Assembly (NCBI GenBank): GCA_016647705.1 | Contig: CM028329.1 | Location: 54,515,231-54,579,230, forward strand | Origin: Eucommia ulmoides | Lineage: Eukaryota; Streptophyta; Magnoliopsida; Garryales; Eucommiaceae | Direction: 5' to 3' | Length of the DNA stretch: 64,000 nt | Shown: one piece after another, positions 46,085 through 59,085 of the stretch | Numbering within the stretch: position 1 is the stretch's first letter | How the letters are laid out: every line of letters begins with the position of its first letter | Translations under genes and position numbers: made by a program | Notes under the pieces: generated by a model | Database searches by the model: none | Told to the model about the DNA's origin: nothing | Seen by the model: the letters and a program-made list of their open reading frames with translations, nothing else

Positions 46085-47105
46085 TTTTATTATAATGATA
46101 TTTTTGGTATTTCATTACCTAATAATATTCTTAATTGTTAGTTAATATTCATTCTGCAATTAAATTATTAATTTATAAATTTTATAAATTTAACTATAAT
46201 ATTTTAGTTGTAAAATTAATATTGGGTTAGGAAAATAGAACCTTTAATCTTAATAAATTTTATATAATTAAAAAATTTGGGAATGGAAAAAATTACATTT
46301 TGTTTCATACATCGCATTTCAAATTTATTTAGTTAAATTCTTAGTTTTCGCCCCTGTCGTATGTTAGGATTTCAGGAGATGTTATCTATGTTAGTTTTTC
46401 AACAGTTGCATGTTAAATTTGTAACTTTATAATGATATTTTTGGTATTTCATTGCATAGTAATATTCTTAATAGTTAGTTAATATTCTTTCTGCATTTAA
46501 ATTATTAATTTATAAATTTTATAAATTTAACTATAATATTTTAGTTGTAAAATTAATATTGGGTTAGGAAAATAGAACCTTTAATCTTAATATATTTTAT
46601 ATAATTAAAAAATTTGGGAATGGGAAAAATTGCATTTAGTTTCATACATCGCATTTCAAATTTATTTAGTTAAATTCTTAGTTTTCGCCCCTGTCGTATG
46701 TTAGGATTTCAGGAGATGTTATCTATGTTAGTTTTTCAACAGTTGCATGTTAAATTTGTAACTTTATAGTGATATTTTTGGTATTTCATTGCTTAGTAAT
46801 ATTCTAAATAGTTAGTTAATATTTTTTCTGCAATTAAATTATTAATTGATCATGATAAATTTTATAAATTTAACTATAATATTTTATTCGTAAAATTAAT
46901 ATTGGGTTGAGAAAATAGAACGTTTAATCTTAATAAATTTTATTTAATTAAAAAAATTGGGAATGAGAAAAATCGCATTTAGTTTCATGCATTGCATTTC
47001 AAATTTAATTAGTTAAATTCTTAGTTTACACCCTGTAGTATGTTAGGTTTTCAGGAGATGTCGTCTATGTCAGTTTTTTAATAGTTGCGTGTTCATTTTG
47101 TAATT
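46085..47105. repeat. Tandem repeat, three copies of a 337-bp unit
   Basis: AATGATATTTTTGGTATTTC occurs at 46094 and 46431, and with one change at 46768. Each unit then carries GTTAGTTAATATT, AAAATTAATATTGGGTT, CGCATTTCAAATTTA, GTATGTTAGG and CAGGAGATG phrases. Units 1 and 2 are nearly identical; unit 3 has diverged more. No long open frame. Confidence 0.9.
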
Positions 47106-47249
47106 ATCGATGTGAGTGTACTGTCTTCTATGTAAATTGTCAAATTATACTTTTATGCTAAATTGTGAAAAAGAAAATATTCATTAAAATGGACATTTTT
47201 TTTTAACATTACATAGGTCAGGTGAATTTTTAAATGTAGAAAGTAACTT

Positions 47250-48315
47250 TTATTATTATCCGACTATGGAATAATATGATCCCGACAGGAGGACATATCC
47301 TATAGGATGTTGTCGGTTCTAATAGGAGGACATATCATGTAGGGTATTGTGTTGTGACCTAACATGAGGTTAAGTCTTGCAGGTAGTTGATATATATTGT
47401 TATTATTGTTAATGTTATTTTTTTTTGGTTATTACATCTTTGTACTCACGCACCCGACTCACACAGACAAATGGGATTGGTGACCCATACCCATATATGC
47501 GTGGGAGGGGAATTGATCCCCGACCACAAGTGTGGGAGTTGTTGGCCATTTCCACTAGGGCCAACAACAAATCCCCGGCCATAAGTGGGGGAGTTGTTGA
47601 CGATGATGATTACCATCACTATATGGTGATTTATACTACGTGTTGGCTCAGATATTGAATGACTCTGACACTGATATCAATATTAGATTGCACAGTTGTA
47701 CATGTTACAGTACCGTTATAACTCCTGATCTTGAGGTGAAACGATCATATGGTTAGTAGGAAATATGTATGTGGTATTTTATTATATATTAAGGTAATTT
47801 GATTAGTTGATTTAAATGCATTTATTTTATTATGATGATAGTTGTGCGATTTTATTTCTACTCAGTATGCGGTTATATTTATATTTTAAAAACAGTGCTT
47901 GGAAATATGCTTGATTCATAAATTATTTTTATATTTTGAAGACAGTATACCAATAAATATTTTATCTAAGGTTCCTGAACTAGATGCGAGTCCACTACTG
48001 ATGTTAGGTAGAGTTCGAGGAAGGTGTTGTTTTATTTTTTTTAGAGTTGATCAGGAAGGGTTAGGATTTTGTACTTTTGCTATGGAATATTTTTGGATAT
48101 GTCTAATCTCAGAATTTTTATTTTATAATATTAAAATTTCAAACAGTTATGTATGTATCATTCTAGTTGGGTAACATCAAGTCGAGGGCACACCTATTAT
48201 TATTTTCATCCTAGTGGCACAGCGAAGGCGTGGTGGTGAAGTTATTTGTCTTACATCTACTTCTCCGTAATAATAAAAAGAGAGTAACCGACTGGCAGCC
48301 TTGGGATACAGGGTC
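47250..48315 (+). mobile_element. Possible Ty3-gypsy LTR fragment
   Basis: Phrases ATCCCGACAGGAGGACATAT, ACCTAACATGAGGTTAAGTC and the terminal GGGTCGTTACAACA recall LTRs of plant gypsy chromoviruses. There is no partner LTR, primer site or target duplication, so this is a tentative call. Two overlapping frames at 47387-47658 show no domain. Confidence 0.35.
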
Positions 48316-50389
48316 GTTACAACACTACAAGTGAATGACAAATTTATTTATTTTTTAGATTTTTGGACTTACACCCATTATTAATCAACATATTAAAATG
48401 GGTCTCAAGGGAAAAGCCCATACCATCTTAAACCCATTGATTTATTTATTTATTTTTAATAAAAAATCATTTTAGCGAAACACACGCACGCACTTCGATG
48501 ATGAAGAAAAACGTATCTTGCAAGACCAAAATGGAAACAATAGAACTTGAAAAATAAAATCATTTGCTCAAACAACATGAATCAAGTGTCACAAATGGAA
48601 GGGTTTACTTGATTCAATTTTTCTTTTTTATTCATATTGCCTTAAGTTGCAAAATACACCATTGTCAAATGTGTACTTATTCGGTGGAGATCAAGTATTG
48701 TGGCAGCAAGTGTTTCTTGGCAACAAGGTTCTTATGGCCGGAAAGACAGTTGATGACAAAATTTTCCAGAGGCAACGGTGTTCACGTGGAGTGTCCCGAC
48801 GGTATTTTACAGCAACGACATCTGAATTGTAAATATTTACTTTGCAACATTTTTTTTGTATGCATATAACTAAATATTTGTTACCCAATTTTTATTCTTA
48901 ATGCGAGTGTCGATATGTGATATAAAAGTTATTGTACTGTTGATAGATGATAAAAAAGTTATTGTACAGGTGTAATTACTTCAATATAGTTTAATTCATT
49001 ATTGTACAGTAAATATTTGAAAACTCGGTTTAAACATGTTGCAACATGGTTCAAGATATTGTTATACAACAAATATTAGTGATAAATGAGTTTTTGCCTA
49101 AATCAAAATGAATAATGGAGATTTTATAAAATTAATATTGAACAATGGGTCAAAATGTTTTTTTTTTTTTTTTTTTTTGTACACATGTTAGGGGAGGGCG
49201 TTGAACTCTATACGTTTCACAAAATAAATAAACTAGATATCAACAAGGCTAGAAGCCTTGGGGTAATAATAAAATTACTAATATTGCACTACTTTGGTGG
49301 AGAAATATTCAAAAAATTAAAAATAAAATCTACTAATACCTCAATTTTACCTCAACCACATTCATAGATCTCCCCCACCACAATCAAATACATCTTGCAG
49401 CCAACACGATATATGGTTTAGGGTGAGGGAGATCGAAGGGCTACAAAACATGCAATAGAGAGACAGATTGAGATAAGAGGAGGTTTAGGGTTCTTGAGGT
49501 GCGAAGGTGCATGTGAGTGAGTGAGGGAGCGTGTGAGATATTATTTTACACTGATGTCTTAAATCGTTCAAGTTAACATAACAAAAATATTAAAAGTACA
49601 CGTAAGGAAAAAAAAATTATAGCCAATAAAAGTATACTTAAAAAAAAAATTAATTTCCGACCATTCTCTTATTTTAATTCCGTTGAGGAGAAGCGGATGG
49701 AGAGTAGTGATTGCCTGTGATCGGAGGTACCTATAAGATTGATCAATCTCGGCATCTAAGGGACTCTATCCAGTGAGAGTTTGCCACGTGTTCATGATTA
49801 TTGTTTGTGCGTCCAAAAAAAGAAAAGAAAAAGAAAATCCTGGAATGTTACTTTTGCCGCTTATAATTTGTAATACAAATTCTAAGGGACTCATAATTTG
49901 CAATACAAGTTCTATTTTTATTTCAATTTGGTCCAATTATAAATCAATTTTTCATATTCTAAAATAGAAAAATTGTAGTGATATTTTATTATAACGAAAT
50001 CTATATATGATGACGACGTGGACATGACATGGAGAAAATCTTTATTTTTCACTCTCTACTTTGCTCTCTGATTTTGCCTCTGCCTTAATCTCTGACCATT
50101 TCAACGCTCCAAAATCTTTTTTTTTTTTTTTTTTCAAATATCATTGCGAGTGTGGTCGGAGATACAAAACACACAAACAAGACTAGTTTGAATAAAAAGA
50201 TAAGGCATAGAACATGTGGGGTGATTTAGATTCCATTTTTATCATTTTTAGAAAAACTTTCAAAAACATTTAACCAAAAACTTTGGAGCTTAAAATTTAA
50301 TCAAAAAAATCACTATTCATTTCTCTTGTTCGATTGTTATTGAATACCAAAAAGAATGGAATATCTATCTTAAACTACAAGGGTAAAAG
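48316..50389. other. Unassigned region, no gene recognised
   Basis: Contains repeated TTATTGTACAGTAAAT-like motifs (48920-49080), resembling the ACTGTGCAGTAA motifs at 28290-31460, so a related transposon remnant is possible. The open frame 48564-48869 (101 residues; includes GNGVHVECPDGILQQRH) and its overlapping frames have no family I recognise. Long T runs at 49158-49178 and 50117-50134. Confidence 0.35.
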
Positions 50390-50590
50390 TAAAAATTCAA
50401 TTTGATCGACAGGATGTCCCATTCAGTTGACCGATTAGATCAATACATGTAATTTAAACCCATTATTTTCAACGGTCGACTGATTTCTCAAGTTAGTCGA
50501 CCGACTTGATTAGTTTTCAAAATTTTTTACTTTACTATTTTAACCAGTTGAACATTTAACTTGTTCGATCGACTGTTTGACCTCACTTTT
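50390..50590. repeat. GTCGACCGA-motif cluster, fragment related to copia LTRs
   Basis: GATCGACAGG, GTTGACCGATTAGATC, CGGTCGACTGATT, AGTCGACCGACTTGAT and TCGATCGACTG occur within 190 bases, in the style of the motif clusters inside the copia LTRs at 8807-10737 and 57094-62217. The rest of the LTR was not recognised around it. Confidence 0.5.
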
Positions 50591-52115
50591 AAATTAAAAT
50601 TATAACAATAAAAGAAATTAAAATTATAAAAAAAAAAAAAAAAAAATGTTTTCTTTATAAAAAAAACGATATTAAAAAAAAAAAAAGTAAAATTTAAAAA
50701 AAAAAAAAAGTTTTATTTTTATTAAAAATAAAAGAAATAATGATCAAATTTTAAGAGTATAAAGTGTCAAAAATCCTTTTCATTTCACGAAACCCACTTT
50801 GTGACTTTGGCCCCTCTCTCTCCTCTCTCTCTCTCTTCATAAAGATGACTGTCTTGACGTTTTAAAAGACCATTTTAAAAGACGGGACTACTAGGTGAAA
50901 CTTAAAATAAATAAATAAAGTAATCTAGGTTTTCACAACGTCGGGACCATTCAATTAAAAAAATAAAAATAAATAATGATCACGGTGTTTGCAAAACCGA
51001 GATATTCGTATTCCGTGAATAAGTTGAAAAATACGTGTTGTTAATATATATATTTTTTTTTTTAAATTATATTTATTGCGTAAATAACTTGCCTTAAAAT
51101 AAAATATTGAAGCATGATTTTCAACACTCCACAAATTATGGACGTCTCTGCATCACATCACTCTCACTTGGTTGCTCACCTACACATAAGATTTAGAAGG
51201 TCAAAAATGTCATTTTTTATCCATTCAAACATGATTTGAGGAACTCAATATTTATGTTAAAAATCACTACATTCTTTTACATTTAAAATTACATTGACTA
51301 GTAGTATTGAATTTTTTTGGTAGTCAAAATTTATAATTTAAAAGAAAGAAAGAAAAAAACTATAAACGAATTAGGACGAAAATCAATAAGAGGGCAGATA
51401 CGTTATTTGCACGTAACAATTTGGACCTATTATCAAAAAATATAAAAAAAAATAGACTACTGATTAGAATTGTTAAATCGTTAGAATAAACGCATATATC
51501 ATGTTAGCTATATGCTATATAGCCTATATTATTTAATCAATTTAAGAGTGATATTTTTTTATTTGTTGATTTTAATAAACTTTTCTTTCAATAAATAATT
51601 AAAATGCATTATCATAATCTTTTTAATTTTAATATATTTTTTTATTTAACTTTTAAATTTCTTGATTTGGTGGGGGTGGGCTATATTCAGTGTAGCGCCG
51701 CCCCACCAAAAATTCAATTCGGGTCCCAAATACATAGTATTGGATGTGTCAGCTGGACTTATGCAGCAAAAATCATAATTACTTTGAAAATTAATTCTCA
51801 AGGTAACAAACCACTATATCTAAAATTAATTCTCAGTTAAATATAGGGAAAATTACACTTTTGTTCCCTAAAGTATGGATATTTATTTAGACCTCAAGAT
51901 TTGTTAAACTATACATTTGATCTGTTAAGTTTCACATTTATTTCAATCATACAAAATTTAATATATTGTTAATGAATTTGGAAGAAAATAGATGGTGAGA
52001 AACAAATGATTTCCCACTTATTTTATATGGATCAGGACCTTACCAAAGATTCCAAATCATCTCTGATTAATTTTCTAATGTATTCCAATATAAATATTTA
52101 TATCGAGTATTTTAA
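50591..52115. other. AT-rich stretch without a gene
   Basis: Homopolymer-rich sequence (50625-50715), a CT run at 50813-50835, and a MITE-like phrase GGGAAAATTACACTTTTGTT at 51848 with no matching inverted end found. The frame 51604-51840 shows no domain. Confidence 0.4.
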
Positions 52116-53076
52116 AGGATAAATTGCCTTTTACTCTCTTCACTTTTATAAATTATCACTTTATCCATTCTACTTTGATAAGCTAACATCGTGTTAGAAA
52201 AAGTCGAAGATGGCTCAATTATCATTTTAATTGGAATAAAAAAGACAATACTAATCCCGTTATAATTTTTTTTTTCCTTTTTTCCACTCTTTATTCCCCC
52301 CTCTGATTTGCAACCTGATCTGGGCTGCGTATCCTCTTTTAACGCTGATTAATTTAACAACGCAAAAGGTCTGCAACTATGGTGCTACTGTGTTGGTGCA
52401 GACGAATATCGACTACGACGACAATGAGGCTAAGGGGATGATAGAGACGACACTTTCCATATGCTCTTTCTACAGGAAGATGGTAAAGGATACCAGCGGT
52501 GAGGTTGAAGAGAGAGATCCAAATCGATAAAAATCCAAATCATTCACCCAAATCGCAAACCCCAAAAAGGACAAAAATAAATTGCAAATCCAAAATTGAA
52601 TTGAAAGAACAATCAAAATAGCAAACCTAGAATAAAAAAAATGTGTTGGATAGGTGGTGGCAACAATAGTTGTAGTGGGAGTGGATCGATAGCAAGCAAA
52701 GGAAACAATGACAGCGAGCACAGGAATGGCAACTAAAGTAGTAGAGGTAGTACGGTCATACTCTACTGGCACAACAATATGGTTCTCAGTAATAAAAAAT
52801 GAAGAAAAGCATAAGAATAAGAAGTGATGCAAGAGGAAAAGAAGAAAGAAAAGAAAAAAAATTAAAAAAAATAAAACAAAAATTAAAAAGGGGTAATTTT
52901 GTCTAGTTGCAGAAAAAAATCGATGGAAAATTTTATTCCATACATTACTAAGAACATTCAGAGAAAGTTAATTTCTCACTTTAATGTTGGGAGAAGGGAG
53001 TAAAATATAGCTGTTTAAAATGCATGGGATAAAATAATCATTAATAAAAGTAAAAGGGGGTAAAAGGCAATTTACC
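52116..53076. mobile_element. Mutator-like MITE with 9-bp target duplication
   Basis: A 961-bp element with inverted termini: AGGATAAATTGCCTTTTACT on the left, and GGTAAATTGCCTTTTACCC when the right end is reversed, with imperfect matching for about 70 bases. The flanks are GTATTTTAA (52107-52115) and GTATTCTAA (53077-53085), nine bases with one difference, the length made by Mutator-like transposases. The 120-residue minus-strand frame at 52832-52470 lies in its interior and has no known domain. Confidence 0.78.
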
Positions 53077-53299
53077 GTATTCTAAAACTTATGTAGAGAA
53101 CTATTGAGAATTGTAAAGTTTTTTGGATGGCTCTAAAATATTTTAGAAACTTGTAAAAATCAAGAGTTTCCCTTCCCGTCTTATATGTATGTCTTGCCTT
53201 CTCCACTTTCAATGCATGATTTCTTTCCCCCATAGTCTCAATCAAGCCTATATGCTATTTAGAGTTGATTAAGTAGTTTTTTTGTTTTTTTTTTTATTC

Positions 53300-53541
53300 C
53301 TTTACCATCAAGACTAACCTTGCTGGGTATTATAATATGAAATAATTATGCATTTAAAGTGTCTATGTATTCTGTATGCTGTGCAGATCTAATTTTACAA
53401 CTACTACTATTATTATTTCTTAGGTTAAGAGTTTATTTATTTTTTTCGTACATTATCTCTTTAGATTGAAATATGGATTAATGAATTGAATATACATTTT
53501 TATTTTATTTTCAAGAGTTAATGTAATTTTTTTTTTGTCAA

Positions 53542-53575
<34 letters not shown>

Positions 53576-55300
53576 AATGAAGTGATCTCTTAAATCCATC
53601 ATTCCAAATTCACTCCATATGGGGAATTTATTTTTCTCAGGAATCTTTTTCTTCTTTAAGTTATCTCACAATGAGTTTTGCCCCCCAATTTTTATCTCCC
53701 ACAAAATGATATTTTCTCTAAAAGTTTCCTCTCCAAGTAAAGAAAAACTCTTATTAATGATTTTTATAATTTTCATCTAATTATAAGGCACAATTTTTTG
53801 AGAAAAAAAATATAAACCATATAATTTTTCCACAAGTAAATGACCATTAAAATAAAAGACCAGAAATAAAATATATTATCCAGTAGAAAAATAAAAAGTA
53901 AAAAAACCGATAAACAATATCCACCAAAAATCCAATTAATAAAAACTTTTGACATTTAAATTCTTGCAAGAAATGGTTCATCCATGATAATTAGCTACAG
54001 TTTCGAGATGAAAGTTTTGAATGAAAGGTTTGGAAAGTAGGGGCGGCTTCCTATGCTCTTTCTTCCAACCAAGAGTAGACAACCTTGATGTAGGTAATAA
54101 ACGGTCTAGACCTGCTAGTTCTAACTTGCCCTCTTAGAACTTTCTTTTCTTTTTTTTTCTTTTTTTAAAATGAAAATGACTAGAAAAAAATCAAAATATT
54201 ATAGGAAAAACTACAAAACTTGACGGTTTTTTATGTCTCCTCACTCAACATCAACTTTATCCGCATCGAAATAACTTTTCCAAAACCAATGCTTCTTCCA
54301 TACCCTGAATTCTATCTCGTCGATCGAAATACCCTTAGTCTCTGGCAGCAAAAACACAGCAAAAGTGCCCATGATCACGATCCAAGCGGAGAAGAAGAAG
54401 AAGGTGGCAGAGCGTATAGTACAAAGCATGCTAAGGAAAGCTTGGGCGATGATGAACTTAAAGATCATGTTCGTGTTGAGGGTGATGAAGAACCCAACGG
54501 TGCTAATCTGGAGAGGGAAGATTTCGCTAGGGATAAGCTAGTTGAGCAAGCCCCATGACCAAGCAAAACCGGCAACGAAGATGCAGATCATGACGAGGAC
54601 GTCGTACGCATGAGGTTGGGGATTGACATTGCTGGATTTCAAGTGAACTGCCAGAATTCCACCGGTAATTAACTATTTAAACACACAAGAAAATAAATGT
54701 ATTTCCTCATTTATTTTTCTAATAATTTATAAATATTTTTTAAATACTTTTGAAAAATATTACTAATTTATTGTTATTTCAAATTGAAAGTAATTATTTT
54801 TGTGAGAAATAATTTTTATAATTTTAAAATTTTACTTTCTTGATTAGATTCTTATGACAAAAAGGTGTGGATTAAAATATTTTTGTTCAAAGAAAAAATA
54901 TGATATTTACTTTAAAAATCAGACCAATTTGGGGTATAATTGAAGGGAGAAAATATGTTTTATCTTAAAGTTTAATTTATTATTGTTTAAATGAGGTTGT
55001 AATAACCATAATTAAAAAAGCTCAATTTAGGAGGCAAAAGAAAACATGGGCAACGAGCATTTTGGCAAGCGGCTTCAATAAGCAGAGTCTTCCTCCCCAC
55101 TTAATCAAAGAAAAATACAGCAACGAAAGTCGCCACCGTATTGACGGAACCGGTGACCACCGCCAACAAAAGTGCGGCGTTGCTCCAGAGCCCCATCGTC
55201 TGAAAGAGCACCGGCGCATAGAACATGATCACATTTATTCCTGTGAATTGCTAGAAAACCCGCACAAATTAATGCACTTTAAATCCGTATACAATTTAAA
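53300..55300. repeat. Segmental duplication, right copy (partner about 1737-3790)
   Basis: Same orientation as the left copy; it holds the last two exons of STP copy C, intron 4 and the 3' flank. It fades out in intron 3 near 55300, followed by a second short copy of the exon 4 start. Confidence 0.8.
54241..55259 (-). pseudogene. STP hexose transporter 3' fragment (copy C)
   Basis: Only exon 4 (about 55259-55040) and exon 5 (54672-54241) remain, matching copy B. Exon 5 gives LITGGILAVHLKSSNV, MICIFVAGFAWSWG and SAWIVIMGTFAVFLLPETKG, clearly STP helices 9 to 12. Several lesions make it a pseudogene: the intron 3 acceptor reads CG instead of AG; the third codon of exon 4 is TAG (Gln in copy B); an extra A shifts the frame near 55066; the Trp codon of the conserved PLGW in exon 5 is a stop; and a TGA removes the last 13 residues. 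Exons 1-3 are absent. It is more diverged from copy B than copy A is, so it stems from an older duplication. Confidence 0.88.
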
Positions 55301-55479
55301 AAAATTCAAATGTACTAATAGTGATTATAACTTGATTACGTTTATTCCTGTGAACTGCCAGAAAATATGCACACAAATAATTTCACTTCAAATGTTTGAT
55401 GTAAACCCTATAGTCAATCTTGTTATATTACATTTAAAACTTGTATATGTAAAACAATCTCAAGTATGAATAAAATATA

Positions 55480-56160
55480 TTCTTGATATTATTCTTATAA
55501 TTGTAACATTTTCATTGTAGACCTTAGATGTTGATTAGAATATCCGGTTATTTAATATGACCAAATAGGAAGAGACTATAGACGTTTTGTAACTTGATAT
55601 TCTAACTTAGGCTACCTTGATCCGATGTTCTTTCTTTGAGAGTGGTGAGTTCTAATCCATTAGTATGAGATACTAAAACAACTGCAATTGGAGTCACTAA
55701 AAGTAGTGAGAGACCGGATGTGATCATTCTTGATATCCTATGTAGCAGTTTTGCTCAAGTCAAAATAGAATATATGAGGTGTGATTGTATTCTTGACATT
55801 TGGACTTGAGGTACTATATATCACTTATATGAGTTCTTATATTTTGACAGCACTTAGTTGTTGTAAAAATCAACTCCCGCCGCATTGTGAATTAAAATAT
55901 TTTCATAAGATGAATTATTAATTTCTTATCGCCGTCACATTATAAATTTACCCGATGTTATGGAATAAAAATTCGGTCAATCGGTTTTGGAATAAATTCT
56001 CCAATGAGAGAAATCGAGTGACAGTCCTAAGAAACCGGGTTGTTACATTGTGGCTCATAATATTTAAAAATATAAATGTTTGGGTATTACAATACTCCTC
56101 ACAAAAATTATAAAAAAGTCTTCGATAAATGCCTCCCAATTTATTTTTATTTACGAACCA
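55480..56160. other. Unassigned stretch upstream of STP copy C
   Basis: No exon of the transporter is present here. A phrase CCGGGTTGTTACATTG at 56035 resembles LTR ends of gypsy elements but stands alone. Otherwise nothing recognisable. Confidence 0.35.
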
Positions 56161-56500
56161 TGCTATTGGAACTTCTGTATAAATGTTCACTATTTCAGAA
56201 TCATTATTAGTTCATCCAAATAATGATTTACATGTTTTGTGTCAATATTCACTTAAATTTTTAGAACAAATTTTTTAATTCACTCAATTTCTACTCAAAC
56301 AATGATTCATACGTTATGTGTGAATATTTACTTAGTATTTCAAAAATAATTATTTTATTTCACTCAAATATTTTCACTCAAACAATGGTTCACATTTTTT
56401 GTGTGAATGTTCACTCGAATATTTCAGAATAATATTTTGGTTCACTTAAAAATCACTTAACAATAGTTCACATGTTTTATATGAATGTTCAATTAATATT
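56160..56500. repeat. Four-unit tandem repeat, about 81 bp
   Basis: CAAACAATGRTTCAYATGTT and TGTGTGAATGTTCACT-like phrases recur near 56216, 56297, 56377 and 56458. Confidence 0.75.
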
Positions 56501-56506
56501 TGAGAA

Positions 56507-57005
56507 ACGGTCAAAACACATCGGTGAATAAACATAAACTCTACAAAAATTAACAAAAAAATTCACATAAACATTCACACTACTATTTAAATAGTTATGA
56601 ATGTTTAGGGGAGAAAATATAAAATAAAATTAAAAAATTAAAACAAAAACGTAAAAAGGGACGAATGTAAAATATAATGAAAATTAAAACTTCAACCAAA
56701 AAAGGGAGAAAAATTAATTAATAACCCCCTTATCATTCCATTCACGAAACATTCACATGAACATTTACGCAAAACGATCAAAACACATCGGTGAATAAAC
56801 AAAAACTCTACAAAAATCAACATAAAAAATTCACATGAACATTCATACTACTATTTGAATAGTTGTGAATGTTTAGGGGGAAAAATATAAAATAAAATTA
56901 AAAACTTAAAACTAAAAAAGAAGGAGGCAAATGTAAAATAAAATTAAAAAAAAAAAAAAAATCAACCAAAAAAATGGAGAAAAATGTAATTAATACCCTT
57001 TTCCA
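56507..57005. repeat. Direct duplication of about 260 bp
   Basis: CAAAACACATCGGTGAATAA starts at 56513 and recurs at 56779, and both copies continue through TTCACAT, GAATAGTTRTGAATGTTTAG and AACCAAAAAA. Found immediately left of the copia element. Confidence 0.8.
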
Positions 57006-59085
57006 TTCCCATCCCTGTTTTCACCTTTGTTATCCAGTCCTTGTTAGAGGTGGTGGTCCAGGCTTTGTTACCGTGGTTATGTACGAATGTGTGTGTTGAT
57101 CCCAAGATTTTGATAGACAATTAAGTGGTGATGTTTTTAGTGGAAATAATGAGTTTATTAAGTATTTCAGTTTAAAGAGTTCTAATCAAGATGACATTAT
57201 GAAGAAATTGTAAATGATATAGAGACAGACATTAAGAGATTGAAGATTCTGAAGAATTTAGGTGAAAACAACTCATATCTATTTTACTCTTAATGTATCA
57301 TGATTAGGATCACATAGGACAAAAAAATAATTTATATTTATGTGTGTTTATATTAGGGTCCTAAGTAAGTTCAATTAACAAAAATGATTTATATTTATAT
57401 GTCTTTATATTAGGGTCTAAGCAAGTTCAATTATTTGCTCAAATTTGAAACTGAAAAAGAAAAATTGACCTAAGCAAGATTAGTGTTTAAAATTGATTAA
57501 TAATGTCAATTTAGTTAATTGAGAAAAAAAATCGGTTAAAGAGTCGAAAACATCGAAGATTTGGAGTTGAAATAATTTGAGAAAAGTTTGTTTAACAGTG
57601 ATCGGTCAACCGACCATAAGGGATCGATCAATGGATAGGCATAGGCTAGAAAAATGTGAAGTCTTTGAATCGATCGGTCAACCAATGGCTAATAGTTAAA
57701 CTCTCTGTATCGATTGGTCAACCTACCAAGGCTGAAAATTGACCTGAGAAGCATCCTAAATCGATCGGTCAACTAACCCATGGGTGATTAGTCAACCATC
57801 TGTCGTTTGAGATTGGCTTGGCTAGAAACCTAGATTCATCGGTCGACCGATGGGCAGAGGTTAGTCAACTGACTAGGCTATTTTAGATTTTGAGAATTTT
57901 CGGGATTTGATCAAAACTAACTATTAACTAGTCATTATTTGCTCACCTGATTGAGATATCTTAGGGATTTGGATATATTGAAGATATGTTACTTCTATTT
58001 GGATATGCCTATAGATATAGTACATTAAATTAAAATGTTTCTTAATTTAGTTCATTTAATATTTTCAATCTTTACAATTTGAGAATGAGAAATAATTTGT
58101 GAACTAAATTAAATATTTTAAAATCCATATTTAAGTCAAATGTACCATGAATGAAAGGTAATGATATATGGGGTCTATAGGTACCTTTTAAAGGCCTATC
58201 ATTTGAAAACTAACCGTTGAAGGGTTTGTTCTAATTCCTTATATATAAACCTACGAATTTTGAATATTTGTCATCCCAATCAATCAAGAACTAAGTGTTC
58301 CAGAGCTTTTTAAGAGTTGTTATTCTGATAATATATTTGAGAGATCAATTGTGCGATAAGTTCTTGAGTTAAAGCGCTAATTGTGTTGACATCACCGATT
58401 TGAGCTGTCTAGCGTTTCAATCTATAATCTTTCAATGTTATCCTGATGAGATCATCTAAGTTATTAATCTTTATTGCATATTCATTTTTCTATATTTGTT
58501 TGGTATATTCTTAAATTATTTTTGGTGAGGTTTGATTCTTAACCTAAGGTATAAAAGAATTAGGTTTGATTCTTAGCCTATGAAAGAATTAAGTTAATTT
58601 TTAATCTGATAAAAAGATGAGGTTCTTCATTAGTCTAGAAAAAAGATAATTGTAAAGGTTGATTCTAAGTCTGGTAAAAGAATCGGTGTAAGGGTTTGGT
58701 TTCTACCTGTTAAATAAATCTAGAGTTTAGTGAGTGCGAATCTCCGTGGGGCCCGGAGGACTAAATTAGCCAAAAGTAGCTTGGTGAACCAGGATATATC
58801 CTTATGTGCTGCATTGATTTACATTATTTATATTTTTGTTATTTGGATGTACACCTAGTATTAATAACACTTATCCACTGTGTTATAAAGATAAATAATT
58901 GATTTCGAATTAAATTAATTATTTGGTTATTTAAGTGTTGAAAGATATAAAATTTGTTTAATTTTTTATAACTACCCAATTCACCCCCTCTCTTCGGTAG
59001 ATCATTGTGCCAACAGTTAGCATCAGAGTTGGTTTTATCTCAATTAGACTTAACATCCTAACTAAACCGGTTACGCGCACACACC

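Noticed and set aside
46085-47105. CRISPR-like array
   Set aside because: Units of 337 bp with no short repeat/spacer alternation, in a plant nuclear context.
48323-49980. Possible CACTA element from CACTACAAG (48323) to TTGTAGTG (49980)
   Set aside because: The ends agree for only eight bases, the flanking triplets differ (CAA and ATA), and no subterminal repeats support it.
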